A stretch of DNA of 64,000 bases from JBJXHN01 sp046233135 (GTDB lineage Bacteria > Pseudomonadota > Alphaproteobacteria > Rhodospirillales > Rhodospirillaceae), in assembly GCA_046233135.1 (NCBI GenBank), contig JBJXHN010000006.1:1-64000 (forward strand). The letters are read 5' to 3'. A model generated the notes under the pieces. It was not told where the DNA came from. It saw nothing but the letters and a program-made list of their open reading frames with translations, and ran no database searches. Position numbers and translations under genes: made by a program. Shown here in pieces: positions 31,358-39,615 of this stretch; positions within the stretch are counted from its first letter, which is position 1; every line of letters starts with the position of its first letter.

Positions 31358-33241
31358 ATGATACAACGGCTTTTGCTGGCGATGGTGGCCGCGGCGCTGG
31401 TGTGGGTTTTTCTCAGCAGCGCCGACGGTACGCGGGTGGCGGCCGGGGTGGCCGTCTTCCTGTTCGGCATGCGGTTTCTGGAGGACGGATTCCGGGCGTT
31501 TTCCGGCGGATTGCTGGAACGGCTGCTGGCGTCCTGCGCCGGTTCGCTGGGCAAGGCGATCCTGTTCGGCCTGCTGACCACCGCCCTGCTGCAGTCCAGC
31601 TCGCTGGTATCGGTGCTGGCGATCACCTTTCTTTCTGCCGGCATGCTCAGCCTGCGTGGCGGGATCGGCATCATCCTGGGCAGCAACATGGGCACCACCC
31701 TGGGGGCCTGGCTGATCGCCGGACTGGGCTTCAAGGTGGACCTGGGTGCCCAGGCCCTGCCCATGCTCGCCCTGGGGGCGGTGCTCAGCTTCGCCAAGGG
31801 CAAGAGCATGCGCGGGGTGGGCATCGCGCTGGCGGGCATCGGCTTCCTGTTCCTGGGAATCCAGGAAATGAAGGACGGCTTCGACGCCCTGAAAGACGGT
31901 CTGGATCTGGCGGCCTTTGCCCGGCCGGGGATTCTGGGCGTGCTGATCTATGCCGGCCTGGGGGCGGTGGCGACGGTGATCATGCAATCCAGCCACGCCA
32001 CCCTGATCCTGACCCTGAGCGCCCTGGCGGCGGGGCAGATCAGTTACGAGCTGGCCCTGGCTCTGGCCATCGGCGCCAACGTCGGCACCACGGTGACAGC
32101 CGCCCTGGCGGCGGTGGAAGCCGATACGGCGGGCCGGCGGCTGGCGGTGCTGCATATGCTGTTCAACGTGGTGACCGGGGCTGTGGCCATCTTCGCCCTG
32201 CCGGCCTTTGCCTGGCTGGTGAAGGAAGCCGGGGACCTGATTGGCCTGGCCGAGGATGCCATGACCCTGCGGCTGGCTCTGTTCCACACTTTGTTTAACT
32301 TGGTGGGGGTGGCGCTGTTCATCCCGCTGGTCGGCGGGCTGGAACGGTTGTTGCCGCGGCTGCTGCCTGACCGCAAGGAACGGGAGTCGCGGCCCAGTTA
32401 TCTGGACCCGGCGGCTTTGGCCTACCCCTCCACGGCTCTGGAAGCGGTGCGGCGGGAAACCGAACACCTGCTGAAGAACACCACGGCGGTGATCGGCGAG
32501 ATTCTGGCCGTCGACGTCAAGGCCTCAGACCCGCTGGAAGATCACGTGCGGCGCTACAAGCCGGACAAGGATCTGGATATCCAGGCGCTCTATAACCGGC
32601 GGATCAAGGGGCTGCATAGCGCCCTGGTGGATTACATTGCCCAGGCCGCCGATGCCACCAGCGGGCCGGATACCCGCGCGCTGATGCCCTATTACCGGGC
32701 GGCGGGGCTGATGGCCCAATCGGTGAAGGCGGCCAAGCATCTGCATCGCAACAGTGCGGCAGCGGCACGGGGCACCCTGCCCGGGGCTGCCGATCAATAC
32801 GCCGCCCTGCGCTGCCGGATCGGCAGCAGTCTGCGCGCCATCTATGAACAGCGCCACCTGCCCCGAGAGGCCCGGAACCTGGACTTTCTTGCCACGGGCC
32901 GGGCGGATCTGGAGGCGGGCGATCCCCTGACCGATGGCGGCCTGCGCCGACTGGTGGCCGACCGGCACCTGCGGGGGGCGGCATCGACCTCGGTGTCAAA
33001 CGATATGGGCTATGCCCGGCAACTGCTGCTGGCCCTGACCGAAGCCGCCCAGATCACCCTGAGTACAGAAGCCCCCGAGGCCTATGTGATGAGTGGCATG
33101 ACGGCGCCGGTTGTGGAAGGGTCCGCTATAAACCCAGATCCCGCGCCGGAAAAGCCGGCGGCCGGTGAACCGGGGCCGGAAGGACCGGCATCCGAATACC
33201 CGCCCGCCGACCCGGCCGGAGAGGCCCCGGCCAGGACATGA
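31358..33241 (+). CDS. Na/Pi-cotransporter II-related protein with PhoU-like C-terminus
   Basis: A 627-residue protein. About eight to nine membrane segments cover residues 1-335, with the two duplicated QSS motifs of the family (TTALLQSSSLVSVLAITFLS and VATVIMQSSHATLILTLSAL) and a GSNMGTT / GANVGTT pair that forms the substrate site. The cytoplasmic remainder (about 350-570) is a PhoU-like helical domain. The last 50 residues are a disordered Pro/Ala/Glu-rich tail. Relatives such as NptA and YjbB move phosphate; YjbB exports it. Direction here is unknown. Confidence 0.9.
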   Translation: MIQRLLLAMVAAALVWVFLSSADGTRVAAGVAVFLFGMRFLEDGFRAFSGGLLERLLASCAGSLGKAILFGLLTTALLQSSSLVSVLAITFLSAGMLSLRGGIGIILGSNMGTTLGAWLIAGLGFKVDLGAQALPMLALGAVLSFAKGKSMRGVGIALAGIGFLFLGIQEMKDGFDALKDGLDLAAFARPGILGVLIYAGLGAVATVIMQSSHATLILTLSALAAGQISYELALALAIGANVGTTVTAALAAVEADTAGRRLAVLHMLFNVVTGAVAIFALPAFAWLVKEAGDLIGLAEDAMTLRLALFHTLFNLVGVALFIPLVGGLERLLPRLLPDRKERESRPSYLDPAALAYPSTALEAVRRETEHLLKNTTAVIGEILAVDVKASDPLEDHVRRYKPDKDLDIQALYNRRIKGLHSALVDYIAQAADATSGPDTRALMPYYRAAGLMAQSVKAAKHLHRNSAAAARGTLPGAADQYAALRCRIGSSLRAIYEQRHLPREARNLDFLATGRADLEAGDPLTDGGLRRLVADRHLRGAASTSVSNDMGYARQLLLALTEAAQITLSTEAPEAYVMSGMTAPVVEGSAINPDPAPEKPAAGEPGPEGPASEYPPADPAGEAPART

Positions 33242-33257
33242 GGTTCGGCGCTGCCTG

Positions 33258-34379
33258 TTACTCCGCCGGCTGCATGGGCGCCCGGTCCAGGCCGGCGGGG
33301 GCTCTTCTGCGGGCCGTGGGGGCGGCCAGCGCGTTCCGCAGGGTCCAGATGGTGGCTCCGAACAGCAGCGCCGCGCCGGTCTGATGCAGGGAGGCGAGGG
33401 CGACGGGCACATGCAGCAGCAGGGTGGCGATGCCCAGGCAGACCTGGGCAACCACCACCCCGGCCATCAGGCGGGCCGGGACGATGGCATGGGGCAGGGC
33501 GTCGGCGGCCCGATGGACAGCGGCGACGGCGACCAGCACGGTGATCAGGGTGGCGATGGCCAGCCAGCGGTGGAGGAACTGGATGGTGATGATGTTCTCC
33601 AGCGGGTTCAGCCACCAGGGATCGATCTCCAGCACGCCGTCGGGGATCATCTGGCCGTTCATGGCCGGGAAAGTGTTGTACATCAGCCCGGCATCCGTGC
33701 CGGCCACGAAAGCGCCAAAGATCACGGTGATGCTGACCAACGACAGGGCGAGCAGCAGTCGGCGGCGGATCCCGGTGACCGTCCGGTCCGTTTGAGGGGC
33801 GCGGGGATCCAGGTGGGCGAGTGCGTGAGTGACCAGCACCCCCATGATCAGGAAGGCCAGCCCCAGATGGGCGGCCAGCCGGAAGTGGCTGACGTCGGGC
33901 CGGCCCACCAGCCCTGAGCGCACCATCCACCAGCCCAGCAGCCCCTGAAGGCCGCCCAGGGCAAACAGCAGCAGATAGCGGGGTGCGGCCCGCCAGGGGA
34001 TCACCCGCAGCACCAGGAAAGCCACCAGGGGCAGGGCGAAAGCCAGCCCCACCACGCGCCCCAGCACCCGGTGGATGAACTCCAGCCAGAAGATCCCCTG
34101 GAAATCCGCCAGGGTCATGTGGGTGTTGATGCGCTGGAACTCGGGATATTGCTGATACTTGGCGAACAGATCCTGCCAGGCGGCCTCGGACAGCGGCGGC
34201 AGGAGGCCGGTCAGGGGTTTCCACTCCACCATCGACAGGCCGGAGTTGGTCAGCCGCGTCAGCCCGCCCACCACGATCATCGCCAGCACCAGCCCCGCAC
34301 AGGCCAGCAGCCACAGGCCGACCGCGCGATGGGCCTCGGTTTGAGGGGCGGGGCGCAGCCAGACGGGGAGCCGGCTCAT
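33258..34379 (-). CDS. ctaA: Heme A synthase (COX15/CtaA)
   Basis: A 373-residue inner-membrane enzyme that converts heme O to heme A. Eight hydrophobic segments carry four conserved His: LEFIHRVLGRVVGL, SHFRLAAHLGLAFLIMG, QFLHRWLAIATL and ASLHQTGAALLFG. The N-terminal VVGGLTRLTNSGLSMVEWKP is the family signature. The start ATG 34377-34379 overlaps the ctaB stop by 4 nt (ATGA), which fixes it. It is the last gene in the oxidase-assembly operon. Confidence 0.95.
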   Translation of the reverse strand: MSRLPVWLRPAPQTEAHRAVGLWLLACAGLVLAMIVVGGLTRLTNSGLSMVEWKPLTGLLPPLSEAAWQDLFAKYQQYPEFQRINTHMTLADFQGIFWLEFIHRVLGRVVGLAFALPLVAFLVLRVIPWRAAPRYLLLFALGGLQGLLGWWMVRSGLVGRPDVSHFRLAAHLGLAFLIMGVLVTHALAHLDPRAPQTDRTVTGIRRRLLLALSLVSITVIFGAFVAGTDAGLMYNTFPAMNGQMIPDGVLEIDPWWLNPLENIITIQFLHRWLAIATLITVLVAVAAVHRAADALPHAIVPARLMAGVVVAQVCLGIATLLLHVPVALASLHQTGAALLFGATIWTLRNALAAPTARRRAPAGLDRAPMQPAE

Positions 34380-35302
34380 GCGAACAGGCCCGGCAGGTGG
34401 CGGTCCAGCAGCACGGCGATGAAGATCCCCAGCAGGTAGATCATCGAGCCCAGGAAGACCTTGCGGGCTTCGGTCCGGTTGGGGGACTTCAGCAGGCGGC
34501 AGTTCTGTTGCAAGAAGCGCAGGCTGGCCAGTCCGGCCACGGCGGCGTAGATCCAGCCCAGGGCACCCACCGCGACGGGCACCATCACCGCCGCGATCAG
34601 CAGCAGGGTGTTGACCATGATTGCCCTGGCACAGCGGGCCTCGCCCACCAGACAGGGCAGCATGGGCACCTTGGCGGCGGCGTAGTCGTCCTTCAGCAGG
34701 ATCGCCAGTGCCCAGAAGTGCGACGGGGTCCACAGGAACAGGATCACCGCCATCAGCATGGGCAGCAGCCAGACGCCGGGGTCGGCGGCGGCGGCCCCGG
34801 CCAGCACGGCGAAACTGCCCGCCGCCCCGCCGATGACGATGTTCCACCAGGTGCGCCGCTTCAGCCACACCGTGTAGACGATGCCGTAGACGAAAGCGCC
34901 GAGGAACAGGTGGGCGGCTGCCACCCAGTTCAGGGCGGCTGCGGCCAGCCCGACACCGCTGATCAGCAAGGCGGCGGCGAACAGCAGCATGCCCTGGGGC
35001 TTTTCGATCAGGCCCGAGGCCATGGGCCGGCGGGCGGTCCGGGCCATCAGGCGGTCGATGTCACGGTCGTAAACATGGTTGAAGACAGACGAACTGGCCG
35101 ACCCCAGCAGCATGGCCAGGGCCAGGGCCAGGGCCTGGATGCCGTTGATCTGCGGGGCGATGGCCAGATAGGTGACCAGGGCGGTCAGCATGATCATCAT
35201 GCCGATCCGGGGCTTGCACATTTCCATGTAAGTGCGCCAGGTCAGGCGCCCGGCACCGGCAATGGCCGCGCCTGCGGGGCTGCGTAGGGACGAGGTGGTC
35301 AT
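34376..35302 (-). CDS. ctaB: Protoheme IX farnesyltransferase (COX10/CtaB)
   Basis: A 308-residue UbiA-superfamily membrane enzyme that adds a farnesyl group to heme B, giving heme O, the substrate of the next gene's product. The prenyl-diphosphate/Mg site is NHVYDRDIDRLMARTARRP (N-x3-D-x3-D); the second acidic site region is ILLKDDYAAAKVPMLP. About nine hydrophobic helices. It overlaps both neighbours by 4 nt (ATGA), marking a tightly coupled operon. Confidence 0.95.
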   Translation of the reverse strand: MTTSSLRSPAGAAIAGAGRLTWRTYMEMCKPRIGMMIMLTALVTYLAIAPQINGIQALALALAMLLGSASSSVFNHVYDRDIDRLMARTARRPMASGLIEKPQGMLLFAAALLISGVGLAAAALNWVAAAHLFLGAFVYGIVYTVWLKRRTWWNIVIGGAAGSFAVLAGAAAADPGVWLLPMLMAVILFLWTPSHFWALAILLKDDYAAAKVPMLPCLVGEARCARAIMVNTLLLIAAVMVPVAVGALGWIYAAVAGLASLRFLQQNCRLLKSPNRTEARKVFLGSMIYLLGIFIAVLLDRHLPGLFA

Positions 35303-36870
35303 GATGATGGATCCTCCCTGGGCACCATGGGGCGCGCGGCCGGACCGGCGGGGGGTGTCCCGCCGCCCAGCAGGCCACGGCCGGCAAGGGCGATGAACAG
35401 AATGCCGCCGATCACGGCGATCAGGCCGCCGGCCCCCATCAAACCCATGGAGGCAAGCTTCCAGCCGCTGTCCAGGGCCTGATCGGCCCCTGCGGTCTTG
35501 CGGGCGACCCCGGCTGCGCCGGCCAGGAACAACCCGGTGCTATGCAAAAGCGTCCCGACGCCATAGAGCCACGGCATGGCCAGTCGGACCCGTCGGCCGC
35601 GCGGGGACGGTGCTGCGGACACCATGCTTGGGTTTCCGCACCCCGCACCGGACATCCGCTGCCGGGCCAGCGGCAGCAGCACGCCCAGGACCAGGGCGAA
35701 GGCGGCCAGATTCACCGCGCCGATGGCGGCGTGGTAATGGGCCGGTGTGCGGGTGTCGCCATGGCCGGACAGGAAGCCGAACAGCCCGCCCACGCCACAG
35801 ACCACCAGCGACAGCCACAGGGTGACCCGGGCGGGATCGGTTCCGGTGGTGCCGGCATCGGCGGTCGTTCCCGGGGTGGCGGTCCGGGTGCTCCAAAGGG
35901 CGCGCAGGGCCAGCAGTCCGGCGACCCCGAGCAGGGGACCCAGCGCCCAGGCATACAGGGCGGTGAACCCCGTATAGGCTGCCGTGCCCGGATAGCCGGG
36001 CAGCAGATAAAGCAAGGGGGCGGCCAGGGCGGTCAGGGCGATGGGGCCGGTTACCGCCAGCGTCAGACGCGGTCCCGCCAGCGGACGGCCGAACGCGGCG
36101 GGGATCAGGGCGCTCCAGCAGGCCAGCATGACCAGGGCATTGACCAGTTGCAGCACATGGCCGCCGCCCCAGAACACCCATTCGAAGTATTCCTTGCGGT
36201 CGGCCATTGCCGGGGTCAGGCCGTAGCCCAGGGCGAAACAGGCCAGGGCAGCCAGATAGGCCACCGCCGCCGCACCGGCCGCGATCACCGGCCCCTGGGG
36301 CAGGGTGCGGCGTCCCGTCCATGCCGAGGCGAGGGCGGCGAGCAGGCGGATGGCGGGCAGGGCGATAGCCGCCGAGAGGGTCAGCAGGCCGGCGGCATAG
36401 AGCGGGTGGTCCAGGACAGGCACGTAGTTATTCAGGCTGGGCGCACCGAGATCGAGCAGGGCCGGCAAGGTCAGCAGCACCAGGCTCATGGCCGCCAGAC
36501 CCGGCCCGGCTGCCGCGCTCCAACTGGCGGTGGCCGCGGCGGTCTCGGTGGTCGTGGACAGGCGAAGCTGGCCCACCGCCAGGGTCAGCAGGGCACCAAG
36601 CACCGCCAGGAACCAGACGACCACCGACAGCACCACGTGGGAGACCAGGGCCTTGTGAAAGAAGCTCTCCCACGGCCAGGGCAGCCACTCCTGCACCACC
36701 GGGGTGCGGGCCATGGCCAGCAGCAGGGCCAGAACCCCGGCCAGGGCCAGGGCCGCCACCCCCAGCCCCGCCCACTGCAACGCTTCCCGCCGCACCGGAG
36801 CAGTCAGGCGGTCCCACCCGAAAGGGGTGGGCGACGGAGCGGGGGCGGAGGAGGGGGGCGGAGATGTCAC
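35299..36870 (-). CDS. Divergent heme-copper oxidase subunit I-like membrane protein
   Basis: A 523-residue protein with about twelve membrane segments. His placement recalls oxidase subunit I: H72/H78 in an early helix (FFHKALVSHVVLSVVVWF, low-spin heme ligand region), H238 in FWGGGHVLQLVNALVML where oxidases have the CuB motif GHPE-x-Y, and H378/H380 in TPAHYHAAIGAVNLAAF, like the heme-ligating HxH. The Tyr cross-linked to CuB and the paired HH of helix 7 are not apparent, so a normal oxygen-reducing centre is doubtful. There is no subunit II or III gene nearby. It overlaps ctaB and the DUF420 gene by 4 nt each. It could bind heme in assembly or be a variant oxidase. Superfamily membership is likely; activity is unknown. 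Confidence 0.7.
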   Translation of the reverse strand: MTSPPPSSAPAPSPTPFGWDRLTAPVRREALQWAGLGVAALALAGVLALLLAMARTPVVQEWLPWPWESFFHKALVSHVVLSVVVWFLAVLGALLTLAVGQLRLSTTTETAAATASWSAAAGPGLAAMSLVLLTLPALLDLGAPSLNNYVPVLDHPLYAAGLLTLSAAIALPAIRLLAALASAWTGRRTLPQGPVIAAGAAAVAYLAALACFALGYGLTPAMADRKEYFEWVFWGGGHVLQLVNALVMLACWSALIPAAFGRPLAGPRLTLAVTGPIALTALAAPLLYLLPGYPGTAAYTGFTALYAWALGPLLGVAGLLALRALWSTRTATPGTTADAGTTGTDPARVTLWLSLVVCGVGGLFGFLSGHGDTRTPAHYHAAIGAVNLAAFALVLGVLLPLARQRMSGAGCGNPSMVSAAPSPRGRRVRLAMPWLYGVGTLLHSTGLFLAGAAGVARKTAGADQALDSGWKLASMGLMGAGGLIAVIGGILFIALAGRGLLGGGTPPAGPAARPMVPREDPSS

Positions 36871-37307
36871 GCGGTACCTCCGGTCCCGGTATAGACGTGA
36901 TAGAGCAAGGCGTAGATCACCACGCCGGTGACGGTCACGTACAGCCAGATGGGAAAGGTCCAGCGGGCGAGCTTGCGGTGAGCCTCGAACCGGCCATGCA
37001 GGGCGCGCCAGGCGACGACGGTGATCATCGGCGTCACCAATGCGGCCAGCACCACGTGTGAGACCAGCAGGACGTAGTAGGCCACCGCTTCCATCCCCGT
37101 GCCGGGGAAGACGAAGATCGGGGCGGTGAAGTGGTAGATCAGATAGCTGACCAGAAACACCGCAGAGACCACCAAGGCGGCGATCATCACCGTGCGATGG
37201 CGGGTGCGGTCGCCCCGGCGGATCAGGGTGTAGCCGATAACCAGCAAGACCGTGCTGATGGCGTTCAGCGCCGCATTGACGTGCGGCAGGACCGATGCGC
37301 TGTCCAT
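36867..37307 (-). CDS. DUF420 (CtaM-like) membrane protein
   Basis: A 146-residue protein with four to five hydrophobic helices and conserved His in each part: LPHVNAALNAIS, RHRTVMIAALVVS, SYLIYHFTAP and VSHVVLAALVTPM, the DUF420 pattern. A relative, CtaM of Gram-positive bacteria, is needed to mature heme A oxidases, which fits the operon with ctaA and ctaB. It overlaps the oxidase-like gene by 4 nt and follows the 36-residue peptide gene by 13 nt. Confidence 0.88.
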   Translation of the reverse strand: MDSASVLPHVNAALNAISTVLLVIGYTLIRRGDRTRHRTVMIAALVVSAVFLVSYLIYHFTAPIFVFPGTGMEAVAYYVLLVSHVVLAALVTPMITVVAWRALHGRFEAHRKLARWTFPIWLYVTVTGVVIYALLYHVYTGTGGTA

Positions 37308-37320
37308 GGACGCGTCGTCC

Positions 37321-37431
37321 TCAGCCGCCCAGGCCGATCACGTGATAGAACGAGTAGCCGTAGATGGCCGCCGCCACGCCCCCGAACAGGGCCAGCCAGT
37401 GCCACCGCGTCCATTTGCGATCCCCGTGCAT
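37321..37431 (-). CDS. 36-residue single-pass membrane peptide, first gene of the heme A operon
   Basis: ATG 37429-37431 is preceded by AGGAGGAAAGAGCGC, one of the best ribosome sites in the window. The peptide is basic/aromatic at the start (MHGDRKWTRWHW), then one hydrophobic helix (LALFGGVAAAIYGYSFYHV) and ends IGLGG. Position suggests a small oxidase subunit or assembly factor. No named family recognised. Confidence 0.65.
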   Translation of the reverse strand: MHGDRKWTRWHWLALFGGVAAAIYGYSFYHVIGLGG

Positions 37432-37866
37432 GCGCTCTTTCCTCCTGACAGGTCGGTTGATAGCTGAGTTGTGCGGTGCGGTATCTGTGACGGCAGTGCA
37501 GCAAGAAAACCGAAGGACCAACTCTGGTATCCAGGGTCGGTATACGACGGGATTTCCGCCTGCGTCCACCGGGAATATGACCACAGTCTGTAAACAGGTA
37601 ATCACGGACAGTCGGCTTTCCAGGGGGGCGCTGGCGGAAATCCCCCATTCTATTTAGAGGCCTTTTCGTCTCGCGGATTTGCAGAAAACCGACTATCCTT
37701 CTGGGTAAAATTCCATGCTGGGATTCTTGGTATTCGCAATACCGATCCCAACATGGGAAATGAGACGGCGACGGCATCACCCGTTCCGCCACAACCGCAA
37801 TACGGGCCGAAAGAAGCCCGCTCGGGTGACAACGCCGCCCCATCCTTAGAACAGGGGAAACGTGTC
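37432..37866. other. 435-bp divergent intergenic region
   Basis: It carries the promoters of the heme A operon (minus) and the DUF2189 gene (plus). A plus-strand frame extension from 37753 is open but has no ribosome site and no family similarity. The only strong structure is the nested palindrome at 37720-37749. Confidence 0.5.
37720..37749. promoter_or_regulatory. Nested palindromic operator or hairpin
   Basis: The inner perfect repeat GGTATT-CGC-AATACC (37729-37743) is flanked by GGGAT (37720-37724) and ATCCC (37745-37749). It lies 118 bp before the DUF2189 start. A protein binding site is more likely than a terminator because no gene ends here. Confidence 0.45.
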
Positions 37867-38643
37867 ATGTCGTACTCGCTAGAGTTTATATCGGACATAG
37901 AAAGGCCCGCTGTCCGCGAAATTTCCGTCGACGAATCGTCGCAATGGCTGCATCGGGGTTTGCAGGATTTCTTTCGCCGGCCGGCGTTCAGTCTGACCTA
38001 TGGCAGCCTTTTCACCGTGCTTGCCTTTCTGCAGATCCTGGGGCTGCAGGCCATGGGGCTGGCATCTTTGATCCTGCCCGTCGCGGCGGGGTTCATGCTG
38101 GTGGCGCCGATGTTTGCCGTGCTGTTCTACGAAATCAGCCGCCGCCACGAGCAGGGGCTGGAGCCATCCATCCGCCAGTCCATCGCCAATTGCCTGTCCA
38201 AGGCGCAGCAACTCAGCTGGATCGGCGTCATGCTGATGCTGGTGCTGCTGAGCTGGATGCTGCTGGCGCTGGTAATTTTTGCCGTCTTCTATGGTGTCCA
38301 TCCCCCGCCGATGAACGATTTCATCGTCGAGGTGCTGAGCGCGCCTCAGGCGGTGCCCTTCCTGATCGTCGGGACGGTTGTTGGCGGGGCTTGTGCCACG
38401 GCGGCCTTCGCTCTGTCGGCGGTGTCCCTGCCCATGGTGCTGGACCGGGACGTTTCGGCGGTGACCGCCATGGCCACCAGCCTGGATGCGGTGCTGGTGA
38501 ACTGGAAGGTGATGATCGGCTGGGGCCTGATGATTTCCTTCATCACCGGCGTGGGCATGTGCTTTCTGTTCGTCGGCCTGGCCTTCACCATGCCGCTGAT
38601 CGGCTATGCCAGCTGGCATGCCTATCGGGCACTGGTGGTGTAA
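37867..38643 (+). CDS. DUF2189 family integral membrane protein
   Basis: A 258-residue protein with about six membrane segments. ATG 37867 follows AGGGGAAA. Family features are the N-terminal WLHRGLQDFFRRPAFSLTYG (amphipathic, before the first helix), MLVAPMFAVLFYEISRR and the C-terminal FVGLAFTMPLIGYASWHAYR. Members are common in proteobacteria and sometimes annotated as predicted membrane protein near cytochrome oxidase genes; the function is unknown. A terminator hairpin follows. Confidence 0.85.
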   Translation: MSYSLEFISDIERPAVREISVDESSQWLHRGLQDFFRRPAFSLTYGSLFTVLAFLQILGLQAMGLASLILPVAAGFMLVAPMFAVLFYEISRRHEQGLEPSIRQSIANCLSKAQQLSWIGVMLMLVLLSWMLLALVIFAVFYGVHPPPMNDFIVEVLSAPQAVPFLIVGTVVGGACATAAFALSAVSLPMVLDRDVSAVTAMATSLDAVLVNWKVMIGWGLMISFITGVGMCFLFVGLAFTMPLIGYASWHAYRALVV

Positions 38644-38670
38644 AAAAGGGACCGCGACCTTTCCGCATGC

Positions 38671-38696
38671 CGCCCCGGCCTCTTCCGGCCGGGGCG
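38671..38696 (+). terminator. Terminator hairpin after the DUF2189 gene
   Basis: A perfect 10-bp stem CGCCCCGGCC/GGCCGGGGCG with a 6-nt loop, 27 nt past the stop codon, followed by ATTTC. GC-rich stem with weak T content. Confidence 0.6.
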
Positions 38697-38750
38697 ATTT
38701 CGGTGCAGTTTGGCCGGCTTATTGCCTGACACCGAAATGTGGGAGCGGGA

Positions 38751-39584
38751 ATGGATCCGTCGATGTCGCTGGAGTCGCTGCTGGGATTGGCGGCGCTGCT
38801 GGCCGGGGCCGGGGTGATCACCGGGGTACTGGCCGGATTGTTCGGGATCGGCGGCGGTGCCATCCTGGTGCCGGTGCTGATCGAGTTCCTGAACCTGCGC
38901 GGCGTCGATCCGGCGGTTCAGACCCATATTGCCGTGGGGACCTCGCTGGCCATCATCATTCCTACCTCCATCCGCTCCTACCTGTCCCACCTGAAACGGG
39001 GGGCGCCGGATACGGCGCTGCTGAAGAGCTGGGTGGTGATCGTGCCCCTGGGCGTGATGGCGGCGTCGTTCGTGGTCGCCGATGTTTCCGGGGTGATGCT
39101 GAAGACCGTGTTCGCCTGCATCGCCTTCCTGATGGCGATGAAGATGCTGTTCAACCGGGAAACCTGGCTTCTGGGCAGCGACCTGCCGGGGTGGGCGTCG
39201 CGGGCCGGGGTCGGTTTCGTGATCGGCTTCATCTCCACCTTCATGGGGATCGGTGGCGGCAACCTGAACAACCTGTTCATGACCGCCTATGGCCGCAGCA
39301 TCCATCAGGCGGTGGCCACGTCGGCCGGGCTGGGCATGCTGATCGCGGCTCCGGGCGCTTTGGGCTACATGGTCGCCGGATGGCATGAACCGGGTCTGCC
39401 TCCGTTTTCCCTGGGATACGTCAACGGCTTGGCATTCGCGCTGATCATGCCGCTGACCATTCTGACCGCTCCGCTGGGTGTGCGTATCGCCCACGGCCTG
39501 CCGCGGCGGAAAATGGAGATCCTGTTCGGGGTTTTCCTGATTATCGTCTGCGCCCGATTCTTCAGCAGCATCGTTGCCCCGTAA
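38751..39584 (+). CDS. TauE/SafE family permease
   Basis: A 277-residue membrane protein with about eight helices and the two duplicated Gly-rich motifs of the family, LAGLFGIGGGAILVPVLIEF and STFMGIGGGNLNNLFMTAYG. ATG 38751 has GGAGCGGG immediately upstream; a GTG at 38739 and an ATG at 38763 are alternatives. Relatives export sulfite, sulfoacetate or other organosulfur anions, or take up related compounds. No sulfur genes are adjacent, so the substrate is open. Confidence 0.88.
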   Translation: MDPSMSLESLLGLAALLAGAGVITGVLAGLFGIGGGAILVPVLIEFLNLRGVDPAVQTHIAVGTSLAIIIPTSIRSYLSHLKRGAPDTALLKSWVVIVPLGVMAASFVVADVSGVMLKTVFACIAFLMAMKMLFNRETWLLGSDLPGWASRAGVGFVIGFISTFMGIGGGNLNNLFMTAYGRSIHQAVATSAGLGMLIAAPGALGYMVAGWHEPGLPPFSLGYVNGLAFALIMPLTILTAPLGVRIAHGLPRRKMEILFGVFLIIVCARFFSSIVAP

Positions 39585-39615
39585 CGGGGTGGAGAGCGCC
39601 TGCGATTCTCTTGCG

